Source: an uncultured Acidobacteriaceae bacterium (GTDB lineage: Bacteria > Acidobacteriota > Terriglobia > Terriglobales > Acidobacteriaceae). From it: DNA of 64,000 nucleotides. Position 1 is the stretch's first letter. The number at the start of each line of letters is the position of its first letter. The stretch spans positions 1 through 64,000 of the forward strand of contig CAIKND010000092.1 in NCBI GenBank assembly GCA_903828675.1. Reading direction: 5' to 3'. This document shows positions 45,656-54,406 of the stretch, one piece after another. The position numbers and the translations under genes are program-made. The notes beneath the pieces were generated by a model. The model did not search any database. It was not told where the DNA came from and was given only the letters and a program-made list of their open reading frames with translations.

Positions 45656-48103
45656 ATGAAATATCGCCTGCTGCTTTTGATTGCCTTCTGCTCGTTCTTA
45701 TTCTGCATGGCCAGAGTAAGAGCGCAGAATGTTCCTGGTCATCCGGTGATCAGCGGAACTGTTACTGACCTGAGCGGCGCAGTCGTGACCGGAGCCAGAG
45801 TCGAGATAAGGAACGTCGCATCCGGCGAGACACGAACTGTGGAGTCGGACGGCAGCGGGCGATACGCGTTTCGAGACCTGCCCGACGGCCAATACCGGAT
45901 CACCGTCGAAGCCCTGGGGTTTCAGCGCCTGGTGCGCGACGGCATCGTGTTGAAGAGCGAGCGAGAGACGATTGCGAACCTGGATCTTGCTGTGGCCAGC
46001 CGGCAGGATACGGTCACCGTGGTCGAAAGAAATGACTACGGCGTTCCCGATTTGGCGAATGTCTCTAAGCTGAATGCGCCCATTGAACAGATTCCATTCG
46101 CGGTGCAGGTGGTGCCTTCGGCCGTCATTCAAGATCAGCTCGCGCAGCGGCTGCCTGACATTACCCGGAACGTCAGCGGGGTGCAGACGAACTTCGGTTA
46201 CGGCGCGCTTTATGAGGCCTTCGCTCTGCGCGGCTTCGAAACCAACGTGACGTTGCGCAACGGTGAGCGGGTCTCTGGCGGCATCGGCCGCAGCAGCGTG
46301 GATGTGGCCAATGTGGAAGACGTCGAGGTGTTGAAAGGCCCTTCGGCGATGATCTACGGCCGGCTCGAGCCCGGAGGCATGATCAACGTCGTGACCAAAA
46401 AGCCGCTCGAAACGTCGCGCTATTCCGCGCAACAGGAATTCGGATCCTTCAACCTGTTTCGCACCACTCTGGACGCAACCGGACCCATCGCCGGCAATCG
46501 CAATCTGCTTTACCGGGGAATCTTCTCGTTTTTCGATGCCGATCAGTTTATCGTTCACGCTCCGCACGGAAGGACGATCTTCGTGGCTCCCAGCATCAGT
46601 TGGCGCCCAACCGGCAAGCTCGTGCTGAACGCGAATGTTGAATACCGAAACATGGATCCGCAGATTGCCAATGGCATTCCGGCTATCGGCAACCGGCCGG
46701 CGGATGTACCTATCACGCTTTACCTCGGCGGCGACGTGGGCGATCGAGCCAACGTTCGGCGCAATCTTCTGGAGGTTAACGGATCGTATCAATTGAACGC
46801 CGCCTGGAGCATGCTTGGATCGGTGGCGGTGACGTTCGACGACATTGATTTCGAGCAGTTCTTTGGCGGAAGCTTGGACGAGACTCCCGGACCGACGTTC
46901 GGCGACTTTACCAACATTCCATGGTTCGACAAGCGGCGATCGAAGGGTGGCAATGCGGTCCTCGATCTGAATGGGCAATTTAGAACGAAAGGCATCAGCC
47001 ACAATGTACTGGCCGGCACGGACTACTACCTTCTCGATTTCAACGATCGCGGGTTCGTGAACGGCTGGGCGCCGGTGGACACGATGAACATCTTTGACCC
47101 GGTGTTCCGGCGCAGCACAGCTTACGGAGCGCATGCCACGCTGTTGGCGACCCCGCCGGACTGGACCAGCGTTGGCACGATGGAATGGCACGGGCTGTAT
47201 GCCCAGGACCAGATCGCGCTGTCGGGGAAGGTTCGTGTGCTGGCGGGTGGGCGTTACGACTGGGCGACAACCAAGTCGGGCAGCATTACGCTGGAATACG
47301 CCGACCCCGGAAGCACGCTCGACGGCGTGGCGAAGACCACCGCCAACCAGAACAAGTTCAGCCCGCTGGTGGGATTGATGTATCAGCCGGCGCCATGGCT
47401 TTCGCTTTACGGGAACTACGCGAGTTCGCTCGGCACGTGGGGCACATCGAACGTCATCGCGGTCGACATCAATGGTCATCCGCTGCCCGCGCAACAAAGC
47501 CGTTCGTATGAGGGCGGGGCAAAGATCGAGGCCTTTGGTGGGCGGTTGCGTTCAACGCTGGCGGTCTTCGACCTGACCAAGACGCACGTGGCGACGCGCG
47601 ATCTTTCTTCGCCTGATCCAAACGCTCTGCGTGCGATTGGCGAGGCTCAAAGCGATGGCGTTGAACTGGACCTGGCGGGCACGCTGAGTTCGAGATTCAG
47701 CCTGATCGGCTCCTACGCATACACCGACGCCAAGTTCAGCAAGGATAACAACGGCCTGCAAGACCTGCTGATCGCCAATGTGCCGAGGCATTCGGGCAGC
47801 GTGTGGCTGCGGTCCGAGTTGATTCGCGAGAAACTGGCAATCGGAACAGGGGCCTTTGTGCGGGGACAGCGGCAGGGCGACAACGAAAACACGTTCCAGC
47901 TGCCGGCTTATGCGTCGGCGGATGCGTTTGCTTCCTACACTTTCAAGTTCGAGCGCGGGCGCCTGGTGCCGCAACTCAACCTTACCAACCTCTTGGACAA
48001 GCGCTATTTCCTCAACACCAACGTCTACGACGCGTATCCGCGCCTGGGCATCATGCCGGGACAACCATTCACTGTCACCGGCGCCGTTCACTGGGAGTTT
48101 TGA
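45656..48103 (+). CDS. TonB-dependent siderophore-type receptor 1
   Basis: 815 residues. Signal peptide (LLLIAFCSFLFCMARVRA), regulatory-like fold at about 32-115 (SGTVTDLSGAVVTGARV), plug with IEQIPFAVQVVPSAVI and VEVLKGPSAMIYGRLEPGG, the motif of TIGR01783-type ferric-siderophore receptors, barrel ending GAVHWEF. CGGAGG precedes the ATG. A PepSY gene follows after 30 bases and a small secreted gene precedes it, repeating a unit seen three times. Import of a ferric or other metal chelate is the expected role; the exact siderophore cannot be read. Confidence 0.92.
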   Translation: MKYRLLLLIAFCSFLFCMARVRAQNVPGHPVISGTVTDLSGAVVTGARVEIRNVASGETRTVESDGSGRYAFRDLPDGQYRITVEALGFQRLVRDGIVLKSERETIANLDLAVASRQDTVTVVERNDYGVPDLANVSKLNAPIEQIPFAVQVVPSAVIQDQLAQRLPDITRNVSGVQTNFGYGALYEAFALRGFETNVTLRNGERVSGGIGRSSVDVANVEDVEVLKGPSAMIYGRLEPGGMINVVTKKPLETSRYSAQQEFGSFNLFRTTLDATGPIAGNRNLLYRGIFSFFDADQFIVHAPHGRTIFVAPSISWRPTGKLVLNANVEYRNMDPQIANGIPAIGNRPADVPITLYLGGDVGDRANVRRNLLEVNGSYQLNAAWSMLGSVAVTFDDIDFEQFFGGSLDETPGPTFGDFTNIPWFDKRRSKGGNAVLDLNGQFRTKGISHNVLAGTDYYLLDFNDRGFVNGWAPVDTMNIFDPVFRRSTAYGAHATLLATPPDWTSVGTMEWHGLYAQDQIALSGKVRVLAGGRYDWATTKSGSITLEYADPGSTLDGVAKTTANQNKFSPLVGLMYQPAPWLSLYGNYASSLGTWGTSNVIAVDINGHPLPAQQSRSYEGGAKIEAFGGRLRSTLAVFDLTKTHVATRDLSSPDPNALRAIGEAQSDGVELDLAGTLSSRFSLIGSYAYTDAKFSKDNNGLQDLLIANVPRHSGSVWLRSELIREKLAIGTGAFVRGQRQGDNENTFQLPAYASADAFASYTFKFERGRLVPQLNLTNLLDKRYFLNTNVYDAYPRLGIMPGQPFTVTGAVHWEF

Positions 48104-48133
48104 TCTTGCCTCACGGAAAGGAATTGAGGGGTT

Positions 48134-49525
48134 ATGAACAGTGTTATGACTCCCGTTGAGGGGGCAGAAGTGCGTAAACAAGGATGGCTGGACTACCGCA
48201 CTGTCTGGCGCTGGCATTTCTATGCGGGATTGCTGTCTATTCCGTTCATCCTGTGGCTGGCGACTACAGGTTCCATCTATCTCTTCCGCCCTCAGATCGA
48301 TCGCTGGCTCGACCGGCCGTATGACAGCCTCGACATTCACGGCAGCCCGCGTGCGGCTTCGGCCCAGGTCCAGGCTGCCGTGGATGCGGTGCCGGGGTCG
48401 AGCCTGCACCACTACCAGTTGCCGCGAACGAATCGTTCCGCAATTCAGATTATTGTCGGCCGCGGCAGCGATGAGTTTCGTGTCTACGTGCATCCGCAGA
48501 CGCTGCAGATCCTCAAGGTGATCAACGATGACCATCGACCGATGATGGTCGTCTTCCACCTTCATGGCGAATTGCTGATGGGAGACCGAGGGTCGATGGT
48601 TATCGAACTGGCCGGCTCCTGGGCCGTGATCATGATTCTTACGGGGCTGTATCTCTGGTGGCCGCGCCAGGTGAAAAGCCTTGCCGGTGTTTTCTATCCG
48701 CGCTTTTTTCGAGGACAGCGCATATTCTGGCGCGATATTCACGCGGTGACCGGGATCTGGATCTCGCTACTGGCTTTGTTTCTCCTGATGACTGGTCTGC
48801 CATGGGCGACCAACTGGGGAAAGTATCTCGAAGCTGTCCGCAAGCTTACGGGCACGCAGGCGAGCCAGGAAGAATGGTCGGCGGGCCGGTCGTCGGAACT
48901 TGCCCAACACGCCGCTCTCAATGCGCAGCCTGTGCCGGACGCTCATGCCGGGCATCCAGGTCATGCCAGGGTCATGCCGTCGCAATTTCAGGCGCTCGAT
49001 GCGATGATTGCGACGGTTGTTCCGCTGAACCTTGCTTACCCTGTGCAGATTTCTCCGCCGAGCGCGCCGGGCCGGTTCTGGACGGCCATATCGGACTCGC
49101 AAAACCGGACGCTTCACGACAAGGTCTTCCTGGACCCTGTGACGGGAGCGATGAGGGGCCGCCAAAATTTTGGCCAGCAGATTTGGATCGACCGCTGGAT
49201 TCTGATCGGCGTGGCCGCCCACGAGGGGCAACTCTTCGGCATTGCGAACCAGTTGCTGGGTCTGTTCACCACGTGCGGTCTTATCACTCTCAGTGTCAGC
49301 GCACTTGTCTTATGGTGGCGGCGGCGGCCGAATGGAGTCCTCGGGGCGCCAATGGCGATCGGCAAGCAGCGCTTCACCTTCGGACTAGTAGTCGTGATCG
49401 TTGGGTTGGGCCTGTACCTGCCCGCCTTCGGGTTGTCGCTAATAGCGGTCGCAATCACAGAGCGATTTTTGCTTCGAAGGTTGCCGCCGGCTCAGAAATG
49501 GCTCGGTCTTCAGGCTGTTAGTTGA
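48134..49525 (+). CDS. PepSY-associated membrane protein 1
   Basis: 463 residues. Four to six membrane helices: WHFYAGLLSIPFILWLATTGSIYLF with RPQID after it (the PepSY_TM signature), IELAGSWAVIMILTGLYLWWPR, WISLLALFLLMTGLPW, LFTTCGLITLSVSALVLWWRR and a C-terminal helix. Periplasmic PepSY-like segments lie between. Membrane His pairs (WRWHFYAG, FHLHGELLMG) could carry haem. PepSY proteins paired with siderophore receptors are usually thought to act as inner-membrane reductases that release metal from the chelate. Translated from 30 bases after the receptor. Confidence 0.88.
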   Translation: MNSVMTPVEGAEVRKQGWLDYRTVWRWHFYAGLLSIPFILWLATTGSIYLFRPQIDRWLDRPYDSLDIHGSPRAASAQVQAAVDAVPGSSLHHYQLPRTNRSAIQIIVGRGSDEFRVYVHPQTLQILKVINDDHRPMMVVFHLHGELLMGDRGSMVIELAGSWAVIMILTGLYLWWPRQVKSLAGVFYPRFFRGQRIFWRDIHAVTGIWISLLALFLLMTGLPWATNWGKYLEAVRKLTGTQASQEEWSAGRSSELAQHAALNAQPVPDAHAGHPGHARVMPSQFQALDAMIATVVPLNLAYPVQISPPSAPGRFWTAISDSQNRTLHDKVFLDPVTGAMRGRQNFGQQIWIDRWILIGVAAHEGQLFGIANQLLGLFTTCGLITLSVSALVLWWRRRPNGVLGAPMAIGKQRFTFGLVVVIVGLGLYLPAFGLSLIAVAITERFLLRRLPPAQKWLGLQAVS

Positions 49526-49630
49526 CGGAAAGGATCAATCCTGTTTCCTAGCGTCATAAATTGGGAATGATTTGGCAGCGAGAGCGGCTTTATCGAGACG
49601 AGTATTAGCTAGCTGTTGGGAGTGCTGGTT

Positions 49631-50035
49631 ATGGATGCCTTACGAAGGTCATTGACGATATTCCTGCTGGCGGTCATCGGAGGTTTCTACGCCGCACCGC
49701 TGATTCAGGCGACCTCGTCTGATCCGGAATCCCGCCTTCCCGCATGCTGCCGCCGCCATGGGCACCACCACTGCGCGATGGTGGATCAGGCCTTGAAGGC
49801 TCCATCTTCCGGCGATCCCCAGATCGGTCAAACCCCGCAGCACTGCCCCTTCTATCCACATTCCTCAACTGCACCAGTTGTACGTTCCCATGCTGGCCTT
49901 GCGCCTTCGGCAGTTTTCTTCGCGGATGTAGTAATTCACCCCGCGGCCAAACCCCAGGTTCGAGCAGTCTATCGCTTGTCTCTCGACCGCAGCCGCCAAA
50001 TGCGCGGCCCTCCCTTCCTTTCACTTTTCGCTTGA
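49631..50035 (+). CDS. Small secreted Cys/His protein, LPACCR-HHC family (copy 4)
   Basis: About 134 residues from ATG 49631. Signal peptide (LTIFLLAVIGGFYAAPLIQA), DPESRLPACCRRHGHHHC, HCPFYPH and VYRLSLDRSRQMRGPP. Closest relative is copy 3, which lacks only the shorter N-region. Here it follows a PepSY gene and precedes the 50191 gene and the next receptor, so it begins a second receptor unit. Five conserved cysteines and three-in-a-row histidines support metal binding; a covalently modified peptide is an alternative. Confidence 0.75.
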   Translation: MDALRRSLTIFLLAVIGGFYAAPLIQATSSDPESRLPACCRRHGHHHCAMVDQALKAPSSGDPQIGQTPQHCPFYPHSSTAPVVRSHAGLAPSAVFFADVVIHPAAKPQVRAVYRLSLDRSRQMRGPPFLSLFA

Positions 50036-50190
50036 CAACGAGCTCGCACGCTCAGCGAATGGCCTTGTTCAAGGGGCAATTCCAGTGCAAGCGCAGACTC
50101 GGTGTAAGTGACCCCTTGTCGCGGATCACCGCGGGTGGGAGACCACTGGCTCAAAAGCACTGTAGCCGAGAAAGGTGAGGAGAACACTCA

Positions 50191-50565
50191 ATGAACATCA
50201 AAACAACGCAAGCCGACAAGCTGAATGATGTGGTCGCGGAGTTGAGAAGAGTAGCGCAACTGGAAGGGATCGATACCCTTTTGATCGTGGCAACTCAACA
50301 TCGCACTGACGGTCTCCCTCATCGTTTCATTTCCGTTGGAAGCATCGAGGGATGCAATTGCTGCGCGATGGAATCGCTCGGCAGACTCATCGGAATGGGA
50401 ATGTCCGAAATGATGATTGCCGATCACCTTGATGCGATTCAGTCCGCGTATGCGGAACGCACCGGGCAGGTGCCCCGTACCGAGACCGTCAGCGAGGTAC
50501 GAGAGTTGGCGTCGGGTGACAGGCAACCAACCGGATCAGTTGCATTTGAACTCGCACGCGGATGA
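50191..50565 (+). CDS. Small soluble protein with CNCC motif, function unknown
   Basis: 124 residues, no signal peptide or membrane segment. An alpha/beta pattern (IDTLLIVATQHR; FISVGSIEGCNCCAMES) is followed by helices. The CxCC triad after a beta-strand could bind a metal or an iron-sulfur cluster. GGTGAGGAG precedes the ATG. It lies between small secreted copy 4 and a siderophore receptor, 78 bases before the receptor start, so it may belong to that unit as a cytoplasmic sensor or carrier. I do not recognise the family. Confidence 0.7.
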   Translation: MNIKTTQADKLNDVVAELRRVAQLEGIDTLLIVATQHRTDGLPHRFISVGSIEGCNCCAMESLGRLIGMGMSEMMIADHLDAIQSAYAERTGQVPRTETVSEVRELASGDRQPTGSVAFELARG

Positions 50566-50643
50566 ATAAGAAGCCCGCGATTATGCTGCGTCACCGACAT
50601 TCGCCAGCTTTCAACGTAAATGAGAAAGGGAAGGACAACTCCT

Positions 50644-53058
50644 ATGTGGACCGGGACCGTTCTTTTGATTGGTAGCTTGTCAATCGCATCCTCGGCTATC
50701 GCATTCGGCGCCGTCGGAGCAACAGCGCAACAAGCGGCACCCGCATCGCCAATCAGCGGGCAGGTTGATGACTCGACCGGCGCTGCCGTTGGTGGCGTTG
50801 GACTTACCTTGGCCGATGCCGGCGGCAATGTGCTCGCCACGGTGGTGACGGATAAAGTGGGGCACTTCGAGATCAAGAGCGTGCCGCCCGGAAATTACTC
50901 ATTGACGGCACAGGGCAATGGATTTCAGACCTCAAAACTCCACGTTTCAATTTCTTCAGACGGAGCGCCGGTTCAACTTAAGATCGTCCTGAAGGTGGGC
51001 GCCGTAACCCAAACGGTTACGGTCGCCGGCGAAGATACGTACGCGGTGTCCCTGGCGGGTGCCGGCACCAAGATTGACATGCCGCTGATGGAAACGCCCA
51101 TGGCAGTGCAGGTGATCGGGCGGCAGGTCATCGACGACCAGCAGACCATCAACCTCGTCGACGTTCTCACCAACGTCAGCGGCGTGGCGCCGACCAACGA
51201 CGCGTACGGGACATCGGACAGCTTCTCCATTCGCGGATTTGACGCAGCCTCCATGATTTACCAGGACGGCATGAAGTTGGACCAGTACAGCGCATCGGGC
51301 TTTCCGCAGGACATGGCCAATGTAGAACAGATCCAGGTTGTGAAGGGCCCGGCATCGGTGCTTTACGGGCAGGCCGAGCCCGGCGGGCTGGTCGCAATCG
51401 TCACCAAGCATCCGCATGCCGGGCCGTTCACCAGCGTGGGACAGGAGGTGGGAAATCACCATTTCTTCCGCACAACCGCCGACCTGAACCACCCGCTTGT
51501 CAAAGACAAACTCCTCTTTCGCATGGCGCTCGATGGAGTCGACGCGGGCTCCTTCCGCAATTTCATTCACACCAATGAACTCAGTCTCTTCCCATCTGCC
51601 TCCTGGCGAGTCACGCCCAATCTCGACTTCACGCTGCTTGGTTCTTACCAGCGCGGGTCCAACATCTTGGACAATGGCATCCCATTCCTGTCGAACGGCA
51701 GGCCGGCGAACGTTCCGCGCAGCAGCAATTACATGGACCTCGGCACAAACAAATCAAACATCGACCAGTTCTCTCTCGAACCCTCGTTCAATCTTCGCCT
51801 TGCCGACCAGTGGTCGTTGAGGATGCAATACAAAGTTGCTCAGATCAACGCGCCGCTGCCCGTTGATGAGTTCTACCTGGGCGATGTGGACCCCAGCGGC
51901 AACCTGCAGCGCGGCGCCTTCGCAGAGAGTTCGTTCCATCACCGCAGCGACCAGGTCCTGGCCGACCTGCCCGCCAAATTCTCTTTTGGGAAGGTCAAGA
52001 ACACATTCCTTCTCGGCTTTGACTTCTTCAAGCAGACCGGCGAGTGGTACGGAAATACAAGCCTTCAGCCGGCTGCGATCAACATTTACCAGCCGGTATA
52101 CGACCAGTCCTACGGTACTGCCGATCCCAGCGGAGACATCTTCGCGGTGCAGGGCGCGTGGGAATACGGCGCCTACATTCAGGACGTGGCCGAACTTCCG
52201 GGCCGCGTCTTTGTGCTTGCCGGCGTGCGGCTCAACTGGACCGAGGAGATGGAGGACATCACATTTCCGGCTCTATCTTTCACCTCGCCGAACGACGTGC
52301 ATGAAAAGCCGGTGACACCGCGCGCCGGGCTGCTCTGGCAGCCGAAGACGAACGTGAGCCTCTATGGTTCCTACACCTCGAATTACGGAGCTTCGGCTCT
52401 GTTCGTCTTCACTTCCGATGGCAAACCGCTTAAGCCGCAATCTGCCAACCAGGTTGAGTTCGGCATCAAGAGCGAGTGGCTTGACAGGAGACTGACGGCG
52501 ACGGCTGCGGCCTACCGAATCATCAAGCACAATGTCCCTACCGCCGACCCGACGAACCCGCTCTACACCGTGGCTATCGGTACTGCGCGCACGGAAGGAG
52601 TCGAACTCGATCTCTCCGGCCAACTCACACGCTCCATCCGCTTGATCGCAGGACTCTCCTCACTGCAGGCCATTACGACGAAGGACACAAACACGCCCAG
52701 CCTGCAGGGCCTGCCCTTTCCCGGCGTCGCGCACAACATCGCCAGTGTGTGGGGCGTATGGGAGCCTCAGTCCGGTCCGCTCCGGGGCCTTCGACTGGGC
52801 GCGGGCACACAGGCTCGCTCCGGCGAGCAGGCATATGAATCGCCCGACGGCGTCTCCTACCTTGCCGACCGCATTCCGTCATTCGGAATTGCCAACCTGA
52901 TGACTGCGTACGAACACACCTACGGCAAGGCGCATATTAGCGCGCAAATAAATGTCAACAATCTGTTCAACAGCCGCTATTTCGCCACAGTGAACCCCAG
53001 CCAGGCAATGCCGGGCGCGCCGTTCACCATTCTGCCGTCGTTGCGGATCGCATTCTGA
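50644..53058 (+). CDS. TonB-dependent siderophore-type receptor 2
   Basis: About 804 residues from ATG 50644 (GGAAGGAC upstream); the ATG eight codons earlier has no ribosome site. Signal peptide (LLIGSLSIASSAIAFGAVG), regulatory-like fold (SGQVDDSTGAAVGGVGL), plug with ETPMAVQVIGRQVI and IQVVKGPASVLYGQAEPGG, barrel ending ILPSLRIAF. Plug motifs match TIGR01783-type receptors. Followed after 28 bases by a PepSY gene. It is a clear paralogue of the receptors at 45656, 54407 and 58357, though each barrel differs enough to suggest different ligands. Confidence 0.92.
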   Translation: MWTGTVLLIGSLSIASSAIAFGAVGATAQQAAPASPISGQVDDSTGAAVGGVGLTLADAGGNVLATVVTDKVGHFEIKSVPPGNYSLTAQGNGFQTSKLHVSISSDGAPVQLKIVLKVGAVTQTVTVAGEDTYAVSLAGAGTKIDMPLMETPMAVQVIGRQVIDDQQTINLVDVLTNVSGVAPTNDAYGTSDSFSIRGFDAASMIYQDGMKLDQYSASGFPQDMANVEQIQVVKGPASVLYGQAEPGGLVAIVTKHPHAGPFTSVGQEVGNHHFFRTTADLNHPLVKDKLLFRMALDGVDAGSFRNFIHTNELSLFPSASWRVTPNLDFTLLGSYQRGSNILDNGIPFLSNGRPANVPRSSNYMDLGTNKSNIDQFSLEPSFNLRLADQWSLRMQYKVAQINAPLPVDEFYLGDVDPSGNLQRGAFAESSFHHRSDQVLADLPAKFSFGKVKNTFLLGFDFFKQTGEWYGNTSLQPAAINIYQPVYDQSYGTADPSGDIFAVQGAWEYGAYIQDVAELPGRVFVLAGVRLNWTEEMEDITFPALSFTSPNDVHEKPVTPRAGLLWQPKTNVSLYGSYTSNYGASALFVFTSDGKPLKPQSANQVEFGIKSEWLDRRLTATAAAYRIIKHNVPTADPTNPLYTVAIGTARTEGVELDLSGQLTRSIRLIAGLSSLQAITTKDTNTPSLQGLPFPGVAHNIASVWGVWEPQSGPLRGLRLGAGTQARSGEQAYESPDGVSYLADRIPSFGIANLMTAYEHTYGKAHISAQINVNNLFNSRYFATVNPSQAMPGAPFTILPSLRIAF

Positions 53059-53086
53059 GGCGGGCGCGAGAAAGAAGGAGAGCCTG

Positions 53087-54313
53087 ATGAAAACGGTAGA
53101 GCGCATTCGCTCCTCCATGCTGGTGCTGCATCGCTGGACCGGGCTGGCCATGGCCGCCTTCCTGATCCTTGTCGGGATTACTGGATCAGTTCTGGCGTTC
53201 CGTTCGAAGCTTGACCGGCTCATCAACCCGGAACTGTATGTCAAAGCGCCACCGGGCCTGAAGCTTCTCGATCTCGCGACCCTGGCCGAACGAGCGGAGC
53301 AACTGGCCCCTGACTCGCGGGTGGGCTACTTCTGGGTGGACCCGGATCGGGCAACCATGTCAATGGTCCCGCGCATGAACCCGGCTACCGGCAAGCCGTA
53401 CCAGTCCAGCTTCGATCACTTGATTCTCGACCCATACACGGGGCGGGAATTGGGACGCTACCACATGGGCGACATCCGGCAAGGGCGCGTGAACCTCCTC
53501 TCCTTCATTTACGACCTGCATACCTCATTGGCAACGCAAAGTCAGACCGGTTGGATGTTTGTAGGAAGCGTTGCACTGGTTTGGACACTCGACTGCTTTG
53601 TGGCCTTCTGCCTTACTCTGCCTCGCGGCAACGGCGCCTTCTGGCGGCGTTGGAAACAAGCGTGGCGGGTAAAGTGGGGTGCAAGCGGCACGCGTGTGAA
53701 CTTCGACCTGCACCGCGCGGGAGGTCTGTGGCTCTGGCCGCTGTTGTTTGTCTTCGGCTGGTCGAGCGTCATGTTGGGCCTCAGGCCAGTCTATGAGCGG
53801 GTGACGCAACACGTCTTCGATTATCAGAGTGACAGCAACATCATGGCGAAGTTCGTACTGCCCAGCCCGGTCGAGCATCCGTGGCTAGGCTGGCGGGCGG
53901 CGCAACAGGCCGGGGAGCGGCTGATGGCCGAGCAGGCCACGCTGCATCAATTCGCCGTGACACGGCCTTACGGTATGGCCTACATCGCGGAGTACGGCCT
54001 ATACACCTACGGCGTGCGATCAAGTATGGATATCCGCGGCAATGGATGGGACACGAGCATCTTCATCGATGGGCACACGGGAGAACTGCGCGACCTGGGG
54101 CTACCGAGCGGGCAGCACGTTGGCAACACCATCAGCACATGGCTTTGGGGAATCCACTTCGCCGATCTCTGTGACTCCCTCCCTTTTCGCATTTTCATCA
54201 GCGCCTTTGGACTGCTTGTGGCCACGCTCTCTTTAACTGGCGTTCTCATCTGGTGGAGGAAGCGCTCTGCCCATAAGTTCCTCGCCTTGCGCCGCCCGAG
54301 CAATGCCCTATGA
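53087..54313 (+). CDS. PepSY-associated membrane protein 2
   Basis: 408 residues. The first helix is preceded by VLHRWTGLAMAAFLILVGITGSVLAF with RSKLDRLINPELY, the PepSY_TM opening. Other helices: VGSVALVWTLDCFVAFCLTLP, LWLWPLLFVFGWSSVMLG and FGLLVATLSLTGVLIWWRKR. Periplasmic PepSY-like domain at about 45-145, including TLVTM-type strand MSMVPRMNPATGKP. NFDLHRAGGLW near residue 200 has a membrane-edge His seen also in PepSY protein 3. Probable partner of receptor 2, 28 bases upstream, in reducing or releasing the metal chelate in the periplasm. Confidence 0.9.
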   Translation: MKTVERIRSSMLVLHRWTGLAMAAFLILVGITGSVLAFRSKLDRLINPELYVKAPPGLKLLDLATLAERAEQLAPDSRVGYFWVDPDRATMSMVPRMNPATGKPYQSSFDHLILDPYTGRELGRYHMGDIRQGRVNLLSFIYDLHTSLATQSQTGWMFVGSVALVWTLDCFVAFCLTLPRGNGAFWRRWKQAWRVKWGASGTRVNFDLHRAGGLWLWPLLFVFGWSSVMLGLRPVYERVTQHVFDYQSDSNIMAKFVLPSPVEHPWLGWRAAQQAGERLMAEQATLHQFAVTRPYGMAYIAEYGLYTYGVRSSMDIRGNGWDTSIFIDGHTGELRDLGLPSGQHVGNTISTWLWGIHFADLCDSLPFRIFISAFGLLVATLSLTGVLIWWRKRSAHKFLALRRPSNAL

Positions 54314-54406
54314 ATACTGGTTTGAAATCTGCTCGATGCAGCTCCTCCAGAATTGATGGCGCCTCCACATTCCGGCTTTGACGCAACTTGATCAAGAAAG
54401 GCAAAA

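Noticed and set aside
45698..47497. 599-codon open frame on the minus strand
   Set aside because: It is antisense to the siderophore receptor 1, which has clear motifs; its composition (many His, Arg, Val) is that of a shadow frame.
47552..48742. 396-codon open frame on the minus strand
   Set aside because: Antisense across receptor 1 and PepSY 1, both well supported.
50040..50190. GC-rich possibly structured leader before the CNCC gene
   Set aside because: I can pair only a short CGCGG/CCGCG stem and see no match to a known riboswitch.
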